DNA of 64,000 nucleotides from Burkholderiales bacterium (lineage in GTDB: Bacteria; Pseudomonadota; Gammaproteobacteria; Burkholderiales; Casimicrobiaceae), in contig CAJPFI010000006.1 in assembly GCA_905339295.1 (NCBI GenBank), positions 266,455 through 330,454 on the forward strand, in the 5' to 3' direction. Below are positions 52,849 through 61,861 of this stretch, one piece after another (position 1 is the stretch's first letter; the number at the start of each line of letters is the position of its first letter). Position numbers and translations under genes: made by a program. Below the pieces are notes generated by a model, which ran no database searches, was not told where the DNA came from, and saw only the letters and a list, made by a program, of their open reading frames with translations.

Positions 52849-54122
52849 CCGCGAAGCCGGCCGTCGTCGTCACCGGCTCGGGAGCGATATGCGGCTCGGG
52901 CAGGTCGCCCGCCGCGATCGTCGACGCGTTGCTCGAAGGCAGGAGCGCGCTCGCGCCGATCGCGACGTGGGACGTCGCGCATTGGCCGCGTCCGATCGCC
53001 GCGGAGATCGCCGACTACAACGCCGCGGTGCTCGCCGGCGACCGCAAGCTGCTGAAGCTCATCCGCCGCACCGACGTCGTCGGGCTCTACGCGGCCGGCG
53101 AGGCGGTGGCCGAGGCCGGCTTCGTCGTGTACCGCGGCGGGCTCGACGAGGCGGCCGCCGCGCGTTTCTCCGAGCGCACCGGCCTCTACGTAGGCTCGGG
53201 CGGCGGCACCTACCAGAACCAGTACGACTACTTCCCGCTGATCCGGGAAACCGGAGGCGAGCTGCCCGGGTTCGGCAGCGAGCTCGTCAGCGGCGTCAAC
53301 CCGATGTGGCTGCTGAAGTCGCTGCCGAACAACGTGCTGTGCCACGTGGGCATCCGCTTCGGGATCAAGGGCCCGAACGCCTGCATCACCAACCACAGCG
53401 TGAGCGGGATGCTCGCGATCGTCGAGGGGGCCGCCGGCATCGCGAACGGCGAGGCGGACCGCGCGGTTGCGATCGGCCACGACACGCCGATCGAGCCGCA
53501 GAACGTTCTCTACTACCACGGCGCGGGGCTGCTCGCACGCGAGATGCTGAGGCCGTTCGACGAGTCGCGCGACGGCAGCCTGATGGGTGAGGGCGCGGGC
53601 GCGCTGATGCTCGAGTCCGATGCGTCCGCGCGCGCGCGCGGCGCGGCGGTGCTGGGGCGCGTGCTCGGGGCGGGCCACGCGACCGAGAGCGAGGGGCTGC
53701 TCGCGATCCGCGAGGACGGCGACGGGCCTGCCCGCGCGATGCGCGCGGCGCTCGCCGACGCCGGCATCGATCGCGGCGACGTCGGCATGATCGTCGCGCA
53801 CGGCAACGGCACGCCGGCATCCGACGCGTCGGAAGCGCTCGCGATCCTCGACGTGTTCGGCGCGAATGCGCCGCCGGTCACCGGGTTCAAGTGGGCGATC
53901 GGCCACCTGATCGCGGCGGCGGGCGCCATCGAGACGGTGCTGGCGTTCGAGGCGCTGCGCCGCGGCGTGGTGCCGGGAATTCCGACGCTCGAGCGGATCG
54001 ACCCCGCGTTCGCCGCGCTTCCGGTGTCCCGCACGGCGGCGAGGTCGCGCAGCGACATCGCGCTCGTGCTCTCGCGCGGCTTCGGCGGCACCGACGCCGC
54101 GCTCGTCGTCCGCGCCGCCTGA
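52845..54122 (+). CDS. ketosynthase-like partner with active-site Cys replaced by Ser
   Basis: 425 residues, GTG start overlapping the previous stop. KAS fold is clear ([29 protein letters not shown]). The nucleophile position reads ITNHSVSGM, so the Cys is Ser185 (codon AGC at 53397-53399); the His (IVAHGNGTP) and Lys/His ([14 protein letters not shown]) positions remain. It may form a heterodimer with the upstream enzyme as a chain-length-factor-like or decarboxylating subunit. That role is inference. Confidence 0.85.
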   Translation: MTAKPAVVVTGSGAICGSGRSPAAIVDALLEGRSALAPIATWDVAHWPRPIAAEIADYNAAVLAGDRKLLKLIRRTDVVGLYAAGEAVAEAGFVVYRGGLDEAAAARFSERTGLYVGSGGGTYQNQYDYFPLIRETGGELPGFGSELVSGVNPMWLLKSLPNNVLCHVGIRFGIKGPNACITNHSVSGMLAIVEGAAGIANGEADRAVAIGHDTPIEPQNVLYYHGAGLLAREMLRPFDESRDGSLMGEGAGALMLESDASARARGAAVLGRVLGAGHATESEGLLAIREDGDGPARAMRAALADAGIDRGDVGMIVAHGNGTPASDASEALAILDVFGANAPPVTGFKWAIGHLIAAAGAIETVLAFEALRRGVVPGIPTLERIDPAFAALPVSRTAARSRSDIALVLSRGFGGTDAALVVRAA

Positions 54123-54130
54123 AGGCGCCG

Positions 54131-55354
54131 ATGGCGAGCGCCCCGCCCGCCGGCGCGCGTTGCGGGATCGACACCGTCGAGATCGCGCGCGTCGGGCGGC
54201 TCCTCGCCGCGAGCGACGGCGAGACGCTCGCGCGGCTCTTCTCGGCGCGCGAGCTCGCCGACGCGGGCGAAGGCCCGGGACGCGCCGCTTCGCTCGCCGC
54301 GCGATTCGCCGCGAAGGAGGCGTGCCTCAAGCTCTTCCCGCGCGAGGCCGCGCTCGAGACGATCGCGGCGTCCGACTTCTCGGTCGAGCGCGACGCGTAC
54401 GGCGCGCCGCACGCCGTTCCCTCGCCGGCGGCCGAAGTCGTGATGGGCCGCTACCGCGTCGCGCGCATTGCGCTGTCGGTGTCGCACGATGCGACCAGCG
54501 CGAACGCGGTCGCGGTGGCCGAGCACGCGGCCGGCGAGGTACCGGCGATCGGCCGGTTCGTCTGGCGCTGGATGCCGTTCCGTCGCGCGGTCGTGATGGA
54601 GAATCTGCGACGCGTGTACGGAGGGCGCGTCGACGAGGCCGAGATCGAGCGCCTTGCCCAGATGCATTACGCGCACCTCGCCCGCCTGCTCGCCGAGTTC
54701 GTGCGCTTCCGCTGGCTGTCGCCGGCGGGGAAGGCGGCGATCGTGCGCGTCGAGAACCTCGAGCTGCTGCGGGCGGTGCATGCGCGCGGCAAGGGCGTGC
54801 TGATCCTGACCGGGCACTTCGGCAACTGGGAGGTCGCGACGATCGCCGGCGTCCACCGGTTTCCCGAGGCGCGCGGGCGCTTCCATTTCGTGCGCCGGGC
54901 GATCAAGCCGCGCTGGCTCGAGGCGCTGGTGACGCGGCGCTTCGAGCGCGCCGGCTTCGGCGTGCTGCCCAAGCGCGGCTCGCTCGACGCGCTCGTCGGC
55001 CGGCTCGAGGCGGGCGACCTCGTCGTGTTCCCTTTCGACCAGCACGCGCGCGGGCGCGACGGCGTCGTCGTCGAGTTCTTCGGCCACCCCGCGGGAACCT
55101 TCAGGAGCCTCGCGATCATCGCCGCCGCGACCGGGGCGCCCGTGGTGCCGGCCGCGTCGTGGCGCGAGCCCGACGGCTCGCACGTGCTGCGCTTCGAGGA
55201 GCCCCTCGAGCCGGTGACCTGCGACGACGCGAAGGAGGAGATCGCGCGCAACACGCGCGCGTACAACGCCGCGCTCGAGCGCCTCGTCGTGCGCCACCCC
55301 GAGCAGTGGTGGTGGGTCCATCGCCGGTGGAAGGCGACGCCGCGGGGCGGATAG
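54131..55354 (+). CDS. fusion of AcpS-type phosphopantetheinyl transferase and LpxL/HtrB-type acyltransferase
   Basis: 407 residues, start ATG 54131. Residues about 10-133 are an AcpS domain: [11 protein letters not shown] with Asp14, [10 protein letters not shown], and [10 protein letters not shown] with Glu63, the two Mg ligands. Residues about 140-400 resemble lipid A late acyltransferases: [27 protein letters not shown] with His229-x4-Glu234, [30 protein letters not shown]. The N-terminal membrane anchor of LpxL proteins is absent, replaced by AcpS. Likely it activates the locus ACP and transfers its acyl product. The frame is continuous with no sign of error. Confidence 0.85.
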   Translation: MASAPPAGARCGIDTVEIARVGRLLAASDGETLARLFSARELADAGEGPGRAASLAARFAAKEACLKLFPREAALETIAASDFSVERDAYGAPHAVPSPAAEVVMGRYRVARIALSVSHDATSANAVAVAEHAAGEVPAIGRFVWRWMPFRRAVVMENLRRVYGGRVDEAEIERLAQMHYAHLARLLAEFVRFRWLSPAGKAAIVRVENLELLRAVHARGKGVLILTGHFGNWEVATIAGVHRFPEARGRFHFVRRAIKPRWLEALVTRRFERAGFGVLPKRGSLDALVGRLEAGDLVVFPFDQHARGRDGVVVEFFGHPAGTFRSLAIIAAATGAPVVPAASWREPDGSHVLRFEEPLEPVTCDDAKEEIARNTRAYNAALERLVVRHPEQWWWVHRRWKATPRGG

Positions 55355-55487
55355 CCGACGCGGACCCGCGGCTCACAGTCCCGCGTGCGTGGACCGGTCC
55401 GGAGGAGGGGCTCCGGCGGCCCGGCTCCCTTCGCCGCGCGGCCCGGGCGCCGGGCCGATCTCCGGGCATCCCGCCGTCCCCGTCGAA

Positions 55488-55563
55488 TGGCGCCCCGAAG
55501 ACGAATCGAACGTCCGACCTGTCCCTTAGGAGGGGACTGCTCTATCCACTGAGCTACCGGGGC
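55488..55563 (-). tRNA. tRNA-Arg (anticodon CCT)
   Basis: 76 bases including encoded CCA. Acceptor GCCCCGG pairs with TCGGGGC (one G-T), D arm with AGTGGAT loop, anticodon stem GTCCC/GGGAC around CTCCTAA (anticodon CCT, reads AGG), T arm loop TTCGATT, discriminator G. No other tRNA adjoins. It follows the fusion gene on the opposite strand by 133 bases that contain no gene. Confidence 0.93.
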
Positions 55564-55923
55564 GTGCGGGTCGATTCTACCGGAGTGCCGGGGAGGGCCG
55601 CCGCCTGGTGGCGGCACGGTGCATGCGGCGCACGACGTGCTGGCGCCCCTGGTCGCGGCGTGGGTCGGCTGCGGTTTCGACGCCTGCCGCGAGATGCAGG
55701 GCGCGCGGACTGCGGGCGCACATGCCGCGTGAACCGCCTTGCGTGGGCGCGCCGGAGCGTCGTGCGCGACCCGCGCCTGCTCGACGCCGCGCTCACCGGC
55801 CGCCTGACGAGCAGCGTGTCGCTCTGCGCGAACACGACGGTCCACGCCGTCACCGCGCGAATCCTCGCGTCCTCCGGCGCCGCGACTTCCGGTCGCGGGA
55901 CCCTCGCGCGCGGCCCGAGCCCG
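55564..55923. other. intergenic region with no supported gene
   Basis: About 360 bases between the tRNA and the tag stop. A plus-strand frame from GTG 55729 is open but has no recognisable protein content and runs into tag. I see no promoter or terminator. Confidence 0.4.
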
Positions 55924-56526
55924 CTATCCCATCGCGCGGCCGAGCCGCTCGACCTCGGCGTGCCGGTGGCACGACACGAGGTGGTCGTTGGTGAGCCCGG
56001 CCGCCTGCATCAGCGCCTGGCACGTCGTCGATCCGACGAACCGGAAGCCGTGTCCGCGAAGGCGCCGCGCGAGCACCTCGGAATCCGGCGTGCGCGCAGG
56101 GACCTCGCCAGGCGTGCGGTAGCGCGGCGCCCTCGGCCGGCCGTCGACCACCGACCAGGCGACCGACGCGAGCGAGCCTCCCGCGCGATGCAGCGCGACC
56201 ATCGCGCGCGCGTTCGCGACGACGCTCTCGATCTTGGCGCGGTGCCGCACGATCGCCGGGTTGCCGACGAGGCGCTCGATGCGGCGCGCGTCGAAGCGGG
56301 CGACCCGCGCCGGATCGAAACCGGCGAACGCCTCGCGGTAGCCGTCGCGCTTCGCGAGGATCGTGCGCCAGGCGAGGCCGGCCTGCGCGCCCTCGAGCGT
56401 CACGAGTTCGAACAGGCCGCGCTCGTCGACGCAGGGCAGGCCCCACTCGCGGTCGTGGTAATCGCGCTCCATGGCGCTGCCCTCGCACCACGGGCAGCGG
56501 GGAACGGGAGCGTCGATTCCGGCCAT
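55924..56526 (-). CDS. tag: DNA-3-methyladenine glycosylase I
   Basis: 200 residues. Tag signatures: [19 protein letters not shown] (Cys and His zinc ligands), [77 protein letters not shown] (second zinc pair). Excises 3-methyladenine in base repair. Start ATG 56526 lies 6 bases after a TATCAT hexamer. Divergent from aat. Confidence 0.95.
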   Translation of the reverse strand: MAGIDAPVPRCPWCEGSAMERDYHDREWGLPCVDERGLFELVTLEGAQAGLAWRTILAKRDGYREAFAGFDPARVARFDARRIERLVGNPAIVRHRAKIESVVANARAMVALHRAGGSLASVAWSVVDGRPRAPRYRTPGEVPARTPDSEVLARRLRGHGFRFVGSTTCQALMQAAGLTNDHLVSCHRHAEVERLGRAMG

Positions 56527-56532
56527 CGACGG

Positions 56533-56538
56533 ATGATA
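56533..56538 (-). promoter_or_regulatory. -10-like TATCAT 6 nt before tag
   Basis: Minus-strand TATCAT ends 6 bases before the tag ATG, the same geometry as crcB, nnr and aat. Suggests a leaderless mRNA. Confidence 0.35.
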
Positions 56539-56583
56539 GCGGGCGCGAGGGCGCGGGATTGGACCCCGCGCGGGCCGGCGAGT

Positions 56584-56589
56584 CACAAT
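56584..56589 (+). promoter_or_regulatory. -10-like CACAAT 6 nt before aat
   Basis: CACAAT ends 6 bases before the GTG start of aat. Poorer hexamer than crcB or nnr but identical spacing. Confidence 0.3.
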
Positions 56590-56595
56590 CGCGTC

Positions 56596-57330
56596 GTGAT
56601 CGCCTTCCTCGCGCCGCACCAGCCGTTCCCGCCGCTCGACTCGGCTCTCGCCGAGCCGGACGGGCTGCTCGCCGCCGGCGGAGGGCTCGCGCCCGAGCGC
56701 GTGCTCGACGCGTACCGGCGCGGCATCTTCCCGTGGTACTCGGAGGGCCAGCCGGTGCTGTGGTGGAGCCCGGACCCGCGCATGGTGCTCTTCACCGCGG
56801 AGTTCCGGATGCCCAGGTCGCTCGCGAAGCGCGTCCGCCAGCGCCGCTACGACATCCGCCTCGACACGGCGTTCGAGGAGGTGATCCACGCCTGCGCGGG
56901 GCCGCGCGCGGGTCAGGACGGCACCTGGATCACCGACGCGATGATCGGCACCTACGTCGCGCTGCACCGCCGCGGCGTCGCGCATTCGGTCGAGGCGTGG
57001 CGCGACGGGGAACTCGTCGGCGGACTCTACGGACTCGCGCTCGGCCGCGCGTTCTTCGGCGAGTCGATGTTCACGCGCGAGTCCGACGCGTCGAAGGTCG
57101 CGCTGGCGCATCTGGTCGCCAAGCTCGCGCGCGACGGCGTGCCGCTGATCGACTGCCAGCAGCAGACGTCGCACCTCGCGGGACTCGGCGCCCGGCCGAT
57201 CCGCCGGCGCGAGTTTGCGGCGCGACTTCGCGAGTTGATACACTCCGACGCGCCGCCCGCCCCGTGGATCGCCGGGCCGTGGACGGCACCCGAGCCCGAC
57301 TTCCACGGCGACCCGACCCACGCGCCATGA
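56596..57330 (+). CDS. aat: leucyl/phenylalanyl-tRNA--protein transferase
   Basis: 244 residues, GTG start. Adds Leu or Phe to N-terminal Arg/Lys of proteins in the N-end rule path. Motifs: [115 protein letters not shown]. Overlaps bpt (ATGA). Confidence 0.96.
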   Translation: MIAFLAPHQPFPPLDSALAEPDGLLAAGGGLAPERVLDAYRRGIFPWYSEGQPVLWWSPDPRMVLFTAEFRMPRSLAKRVRQRRYDIRLDTAFEEVIHACAGPRAGQDGTWITDAMIGTYVALHRRGVAHSVEAWRDGELVGGLYGLALGRAFFGESMFTRESDASKVALAHLVAKLARDGVPLIDCQQQTSHLAGLGARPIRRREFAARLRELIHSDAPPAPWIAGPWTAPEPDFHGDPTHAP

Positions 57331-58046
57331 GCAAGCTCAACGACCTGCCGCTCGCGTCGCTGCAGTTCTACGCGACCGCGCCGTACCCGTGCAGCTACCT
57401 GCCCGACCGACTCGCGCGCTCGCAGGTCGCCACGCCGTCGCACCTGATCGACACCCGCGTCTACGGCGAGCTCGTTCGGCTGGGATTCCGCCGCAGCGGC
57501 GCCTTCACCTACCGGCCCTATTGCGACCATTGCCGCGCGTGCGTGCCGGTGCGCGTGCCGGTCGCGTCGTTTCGGCCCGCGCGCACGCAGCGGCGCGTGA
57601 TGCGCGACCATGCGCTGCTGGTGGCGACACGTCGCGAGCTGGGCTACGACTCCGAGCACTACGCGCTGTACCTGCGCTACCAGCGCCACCGCCACCCGGG
57701 CGGCGGCATGGACCAGGACAGCCGCGAGCAGTACCAGCATTTCCTGCTGCACAGCAACGTCGCCACCGACCTGGTCGAGTTCCGCGAGGCGGGCGTGCTC
57801 CGCATGGTGAGCCTCGTCGACCATCTCGCCGACGGGTTGTCGTCGGTCTACACGTTCTTCGAGCCGGACATTCCGGGGACGAGCTACGGGACCTGGAACA
57901 TCCTGTGGCAAATCCGCCGCTGCGCGGAGCTCGGCCTGCCGTACCTGTACCTGGGCTACTGGATCGCCGAGAGCGCCAAGATGGCCTACAAGGCGAGCTT
58001 CCGGCCGATCGAGGGACTGGTCGACGGCCGCTGGACCGTGCTCTGA
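57327..58046 (+). CDS. bpt: aspartate/glutamate leucyltransferase (bacterial arginyl-transferase family)
   Basis: 239 residues. Adds Leu to N-terminal Asp/Glu of proteins for ClpAP. Landmarks: [44 protein letters not shown] (the Cys motif), [67 protein letters not shown]. aat and bpt form an operon, covering both secondary-residue branches of the N-end rule. Confidence 0.95.
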   Translation: MSKLNDLPLASLQFYATAPYPCSYLPDRLARSQVATPSHLIDTRVYGELVRLGFRRSGAFTYRPYCDHCRACVPVRVPVASFRPARTQRRVMRDHALLVATRRELGYDSEHYALYLRYQRHRHPGGGMDQDSREQYQHFLLHSNVATDLVEFREAGVLRMVSLVDHLADGLSSVYTFFEPDIPGTSYGTWNILWQIRRCAELGLPYLYLGYWIAESAKMAYKASFRPIEGLVDGRWTVL

Positions 58047-58583
58047 CGCCGCGACGTGGCGCGGGCGGCCTGCCGCCGTCGATCGACCGGACCCCGCGCG
58101 ACCAGGGGTACCTCGGGGCGGTGGCGCGCCGGCATCCCGAGCCGTCCTGGTCGCCATCCTGCCGGTCCCGCAGGTCGCCCGGCGTCCGGCCGACGGCAGG
58201 GCCTCGCGCGCACCCCCGGAAGTTTCGACTGCACATCAGTGCGCGTACGCAACATGTTGTTTTTGTAATGGTCAGCTCTGCATGAAGCATCACGGAGCGG
58301 CGGCCCGGCGTGCGCGCTGCGGGCACCAGCTATGGGGGAGAGCGACGCGCGGACACCCCCACCTGTTGGGGATTGCGGCCCGCCGTTGTCCCCCACAGCC
58401 GTGACAATATGTTATCTACAAATGGACCGATAATGTTGATCGCGGGTTGAGGCAATCGTTCGAATGGCTTGATTTAGCTCATAGCAAGCCACGGACAATT
58501 TGCGCACGAATACCTTGTTTGCCACAATCCGTTCCATCCGCCCCGGTTTCCCCGTCACAACCCGTACCGCAGGGAGTCCCTCG
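58047..58583. other. AT-rich intergenic control region before rpfF
   Basis: 537 bases without a supported gene. From about 58220 the composition drops markedly below the rest of the window, with a CAACATGTTG palindrome (58250-58259) next to TTTTTG, and a stretch at 58403-58500 rich in TATGTTATC, ATAATGTTG and TTGATTTAG. It contains promoter candidates for rpfF and may bind regulators; it could also be a small acquired segment. Confidence 0.55.
58386..58413 (+). promoter_or_regulatory. candidate promoter for rpfF
   Basis: TTGTCC (58386-58391), 16-base spacer, TATGTT (58408-58413), in the AT-rich leader of rpfF about 170 bases before its start. Other candidates in the same stretch cannot be ranked by eye. 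Confidence 0.3.
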
Positions 58584-59513
58584 ATGAACGCGTTCGCCGA
58601 TGTCCGCTACCTTCCCCACGCCCGCTTCGAGCACGTCGACACGCGTTTCGACCGCGAGCTCGGCATCTACTGGGCGTGGATGAATCCAAAGCCGCGGCCG
58701 TTCTTCAGCCCGCAACTGCTCGTCGAACTGTCGTCGTATGTCGACACGATCGAGAACGGCGCGGGCACGATGGTCGACGCGTACGGCGAGACGGGCGAGG
58801 TGCGCTACGCGGTGATCGCATCGAAGACGCCGGGCGTCTTCAATCTCGGCGGCGACCTGTCGCTGTTCAAGACCGCGATCACGCGGCGCGAGCGCGCGAC
58901 GCTCGTCCACTACGGGCGCAGCTGCGTCGACACGCTCTATCGCTGGTGGAAGAACTGCGACCTGCCGCTCACGACGATCTCGCTCGTGCAGGGCGACGCG
59001 CTGGGCGGCGGCTTCGAGTGCGCGCTGTCGTCGTCGGTGCTGATCGCCGAGGAGGACGCGCGCATGGGCTTCCCGGAGATCCTGTTCAACCTGTTCCCGG
59101 GCATGGGCGCGTACAGCTTCCTGTCGCGCAAGGTCGGGCGCCGCACGACCGAGGAACTGCTGACCAGCGGCACGATCTACACGGCGCGCCAGCTCTACGA
59201 CCTGGGCGTCGTCGACGTGATCACGCCGACGGGCACCGGCGCGGTCGCGGTCGAGAGCTACGCGCGCAAGCACGCGCGTGCGGCCAACGGACGCCGCGGC
59301 GTCGAGGCGATCGCGAAGGAGTTGAACCCGCTCAAGCACGAGGAGCTCGTCCGCGTCGTCGAGCTGTGGGCGGATGCGGCGCTCAAGCTGTCCGAGCGCG
59401 ACCTCAGGATGATGGAGCGCCTGGTGCGCGCACAGCAGCGGCAGTCGGCCGACGAGCCGCTGCCGGTGGGCGCGTCGAACGTCGTGCCGCTCGCGGTGGG
59501 GGCGGGCGACTGA
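58584..59513 (+). CDS. rpfF: DSF synthase, RpfF-type crotonase-fold protein
   Basis: 309 residues, start ATG 58584 after agggagtccc. By pattern it matches Xanthomonas RpfF: FNLGGDLSLF, SLVQGDALGGGFECALS with Glu145, and MGFPEILFNLFPGMGAYSF with Glu165, equivalents of the two catalytic glutamates. RpfF dehydrates 3-hydroxyacyl-ACP and releases cis-2-unsaturated fatty acid signals. The C-terminal about 20 residues extend beyond the Xanthomonas protein. Convergent with rpfC, as in xanthomonads. Confidence 0.88.
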   Translation: MNAFADVRYLPHARFEHVDTRFDRELGIYWAWMNPKPRPFFSPQLLVELSSYVDTIENGAGTMVDAYGETGEVRYAVIASKTPGVFNLGGDLSLFKTAITRRERATLVHYGRSCVDTLYRWWKNCDLPLTTISLVQGDALGGGFECALSSSVLIAEEDARMGFPEILFNLFPGMGAYSFLSRKVGRRTTEELLTSGTIYTARQLYDLGVVDVITPTGTGAVAVESYARKHARAANGRRGVEAIAKELNPLKHEELVRVVELWADAALKLSERDLRMMERLVRAQQRQSADEPLPVGASNVVPLAVGAGD

Positions 59514-59577
59514 CCGGGGCGCCAGCCGATTTCGGGAGCGCTGGCGGGGCCGACGCCCAGCTCGCGTCCCGCCCGGG

Positions 59578-61764
59578 TCAGGCGTCGGTCGCGCCGCCAG
59601 ACTGCGCCCTGCGGCGCGACTCGAGGTACTCGTCGAGCGCCAGCCGCGCGCGGTTGGCGGCGTCGGTGAGCTCCTCGGTCCACTGCGCGGCCTTGAGGCG
59701 CAGCGTGTCGTGGGCCGCCTTGTCGATGCGCGACGCGATCTGCACGAGCTGCATCGCGCCGACCGACGCGGCGCCGCCCTTGAGCGCGTGCGCCGCGTCC
59801 TTCGCGACGGCGTAGCGGCGCGCGCCGAGCGCGTCGCCGATCTCGCGCACCAGCCGCTCGGTGTCGCCCTTGAAGCCGCGCAGCAGGCGGTCGACGAACG
59901 TCGGATCCGACGACAGCCGGACGAGATCCCCCAGCACCTCCGGGTCGAAGGGCGGCGTCTCGACCACCGTGAACGACGGACGCTCCTCGACGCGCTCCGG
60001 CGGCGGCAGCGCCGGCCGGTCGGCGTCGGCGGCGAGGTGGCGCTCGATCGCGTCGAGCAGGAGCGACGCGCGCAGCGGCTTGGGGATGAACTCGGCCGCG
60101 CCCGCGCGCTCGCAGTCCAGGATCGCCTCGGTCGTCACGTTCGCCGACAGGATCAGCACCGGGATCGGCCGCTGGGTCGTGAACCGGTAGAGCTTGAGCG
60201 CCTCGAGGCCCGACACGAGCGGCATCGACAGGTCGAAGAGCGCGAGGTCGTAGCCGCCTCGCTCGAGCGCGTCGAGCGCCGCCTCGCCGTTGTCCACCAG
60301 CGTCACGACGTGGCCGCCGCTCTCGAGGATCAGCTGCGCGACGCGCTGGTTGGTCGCATTGTCCTCGGCGACCAGGATGCGCGCGCCGCGGATCTTGTGC
60401 ACCTTCGCGCCGGCGCCGGCGCTCACCGCCTGGGCGGCCGCCGTCGACTTGGCGTGCCCCAGCTCGCTGGTGAGGTCGATTCCCTGCGGCTCGGCGAAGG
60501 CGAGCGGCAGCTCGAACCAGAACAGGCTTCCCTGTCCCACCTTGCTCGCGAGCCCGATGCGTCCCCGCATCAGCAACACGAGCTGGCGCGCGATCGTCGT
60601 GCCCAGACCGGTGCCGCCGTAGACGCGCGTCACCGAGTCGTCGGCCTGCGCGAAAGGCTCGAAGATCGCCGCCTGCTTCGCCTCGGGAATGCCGATGCCG
60701 GTGTCCTGCACCTCGATTCGGACCAGCGCGCCGCCTTCGGGCGCGGCCGCGGCCCGCACGCGGAGCGCGATCTCGCCCTTCTCGGTGAACTTGACGGCGT
60801 TCGACAGCAGGTTGAGCAGCACCTGCCGGACGTGGTGCGCGTCGCCCTCGAACCAGCGCGCGGCCGCCGGGTCGACCTCGGTGTTGATCGCGAGGCCCTT
60901 GTAGCGCGCCTGCGGCAGCATCACCTTGACGGTGCCGGTCACGAGGTTGCCGAGGTCGAACGGCCGCGTCTCGATCGTCACGCGGCCGGCCTCGATCTTG
61001 GCCATGTCGAGGACGTCCTCGATCTGCACGAGCAGCAGGTGAGCCGACGTCGTCATCGTCTCGACGATCTCGCGCTGCGCCTCGTTCAGGTTGGTCTCGC
61101 GCAACACGTCGGCCATCGCGATCACGCCGTTCAGCGGCGTGCGCATCTCGTGGCTGACGTTCGCGAGGAACCGGCCTTTCGCCGCGTTCGCCTCGTCCGC
61201 GCGCCGCTTCGCCTCGGTGATGCGCTCGGACAGCACGCCCACGTAGAACGGCAGCACCAGGATCGCGACCATGAAGCCCATGCCGACGGTCACGTGCTGC
61301 GACCAGAACGGCGACAGCCACAGTACCGACGCGAAGCCCGCGACCGACAGCGCCTGCGAAGCGTGCAGCCACGCGCGCCCGAAGCGGAAGCCGTTGCCGA
61401 ACGCGACGAACAGGTACACGCCGAGGACGAACGCGCCTCCCTCGTCCATCCGGATCAGGCAGTAGGTCGTCGCCGCGTTGTCGGCGAGCATTCCGAGCGC
61501 GCGTCGCGCGTTCGAGTTGCCGCCCGCCGCGAGCACGCGCACCAGGATCAGCAGCGCCAGCGAGACGAAGCCTGCGCCGACGGACACGAACTCGAGGTCG
61601 GTCCGGTCGAAGGCGCCGTCGCGGTGGACGGTCCAGACCACGTACAGGTAGACCAGCCCGACCAGCGCGACGCGCAGCACCGCCTGCTCGAGCTCGGGCC
61701 GCTGGACCCGCGCGAGCATCGCGCGCCAGCCGTCGACGGTGGTCCACCGTCCGAGCATCGTCAT
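59578..61764 (-). CDS. rpfC: hybrid sensor histidine kinase RpfC (DSF receptor type)
   Basis: 728 residues from ATG 61764, close to Xanthomonas RpfC (726). Order: about five membrane helices (30-178), HisKA with His205 (ANVSHEMRTPLNG), HATPase (about 305-422, NLLSNAVKFTE, GTGLGTTIARQL), receiver with Asp511 (LALFDLSMPLVSG), HPt with His659 (AAHALKGGAASVGA). The phospho-relay positions nearly coincide with those of RpfC. Start could be ATG 61779. No rpfG (HD-GYP) gene lies in the window. Confidence 0.88.
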   Translation of the reverse strand: MTMLGRWTTVDGWRAMLARVQRPELEQAVLRVALVGLVYLYVVWTVHRDGAFDRTDLEFVSVGAGFVSLALLILVRVLAAGGNSNARRALGMLADNAATTYCLIRMDEGGAFVLGVYLFVAFGNGFRFGRAWLHASQALSVAGFASVLWLSPFWSQHVTVGMGFMVAILVLPFYVGVLSERITEAKRRADEANAAKGRFLANVSHEMRTPLNGVIAMADVLRETNLNEAQREIVETMTTSAHLLLVQIEDVLDMAKIEAGRVTIETRPFDLGNLVTGTVKVMLPQARYKGLAINTEVDPAAARWFEGDAHHVRQVLLNLLSNAVKFTEKGEIALRVRAAAAPEGGALVRIEVQDTGIGIPEAKQAAIFEPFAQADDSVTRVYGGTGLGTTIARQLVLLMRGRIGLASKVGQGSLFWFELPLAFAEPQGIDLTSELGHAKSTAAAQAVSAGAGAKVHKIRGARILVAEDNATNQRVAQLILESGGHVVTLVDNGEAALDALERGGYDLALFDLSMPLVSGLEALKLYRFTTQRPIPVLILSANVTTEAILDCERAGAAEFIPKPLRASLLLDAIERHLAADADRPALPPPERVEERPSFTVVETPPFDPEVLGDLVRLSSDPTFVDRLLRGFKGDTERLVREIGDALGARRYAVAKDAAHALKGGAASVGAMQLVQIASRIDKAAHDTLRLKAAQWTEELTDAANRARLALDEYLESRRRAQSGGATDA

Positions 61765-61861
61765 GGGCCCCTGTTTCATCCTCGTCGGCTCAATCTGGCA
61801 TTCTACGATGCGACTGTCCATTCCCCGTTCGGCCTGCTCCCCGGTCCGGCGGTCGCCCAGC

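Noticed and set aside
44598..55354. Calling the lipid locus an aryl polyene cluster
   Set aside because: It has an enoyl reductase and lacks the recognisable aryl-priming ligase/ammonia-lyase, glycosyltransferase and MMPL exporter genes expected for aryl polyenes.
55729..55923. Possible coding frame between tRNA-Arg and tag
   Set aside because: No ribosome site, no recognisable protein, and it continues antisense through tag.
58584..59513. Ordinary enoyl-CoA hydratase for beta-oxidation
   Set aside because: The FNLGGDLSLF, GGGFECALS and FPGMGAYSF motifs are those of RpfF and an RpfC-like kinase lies next to it.
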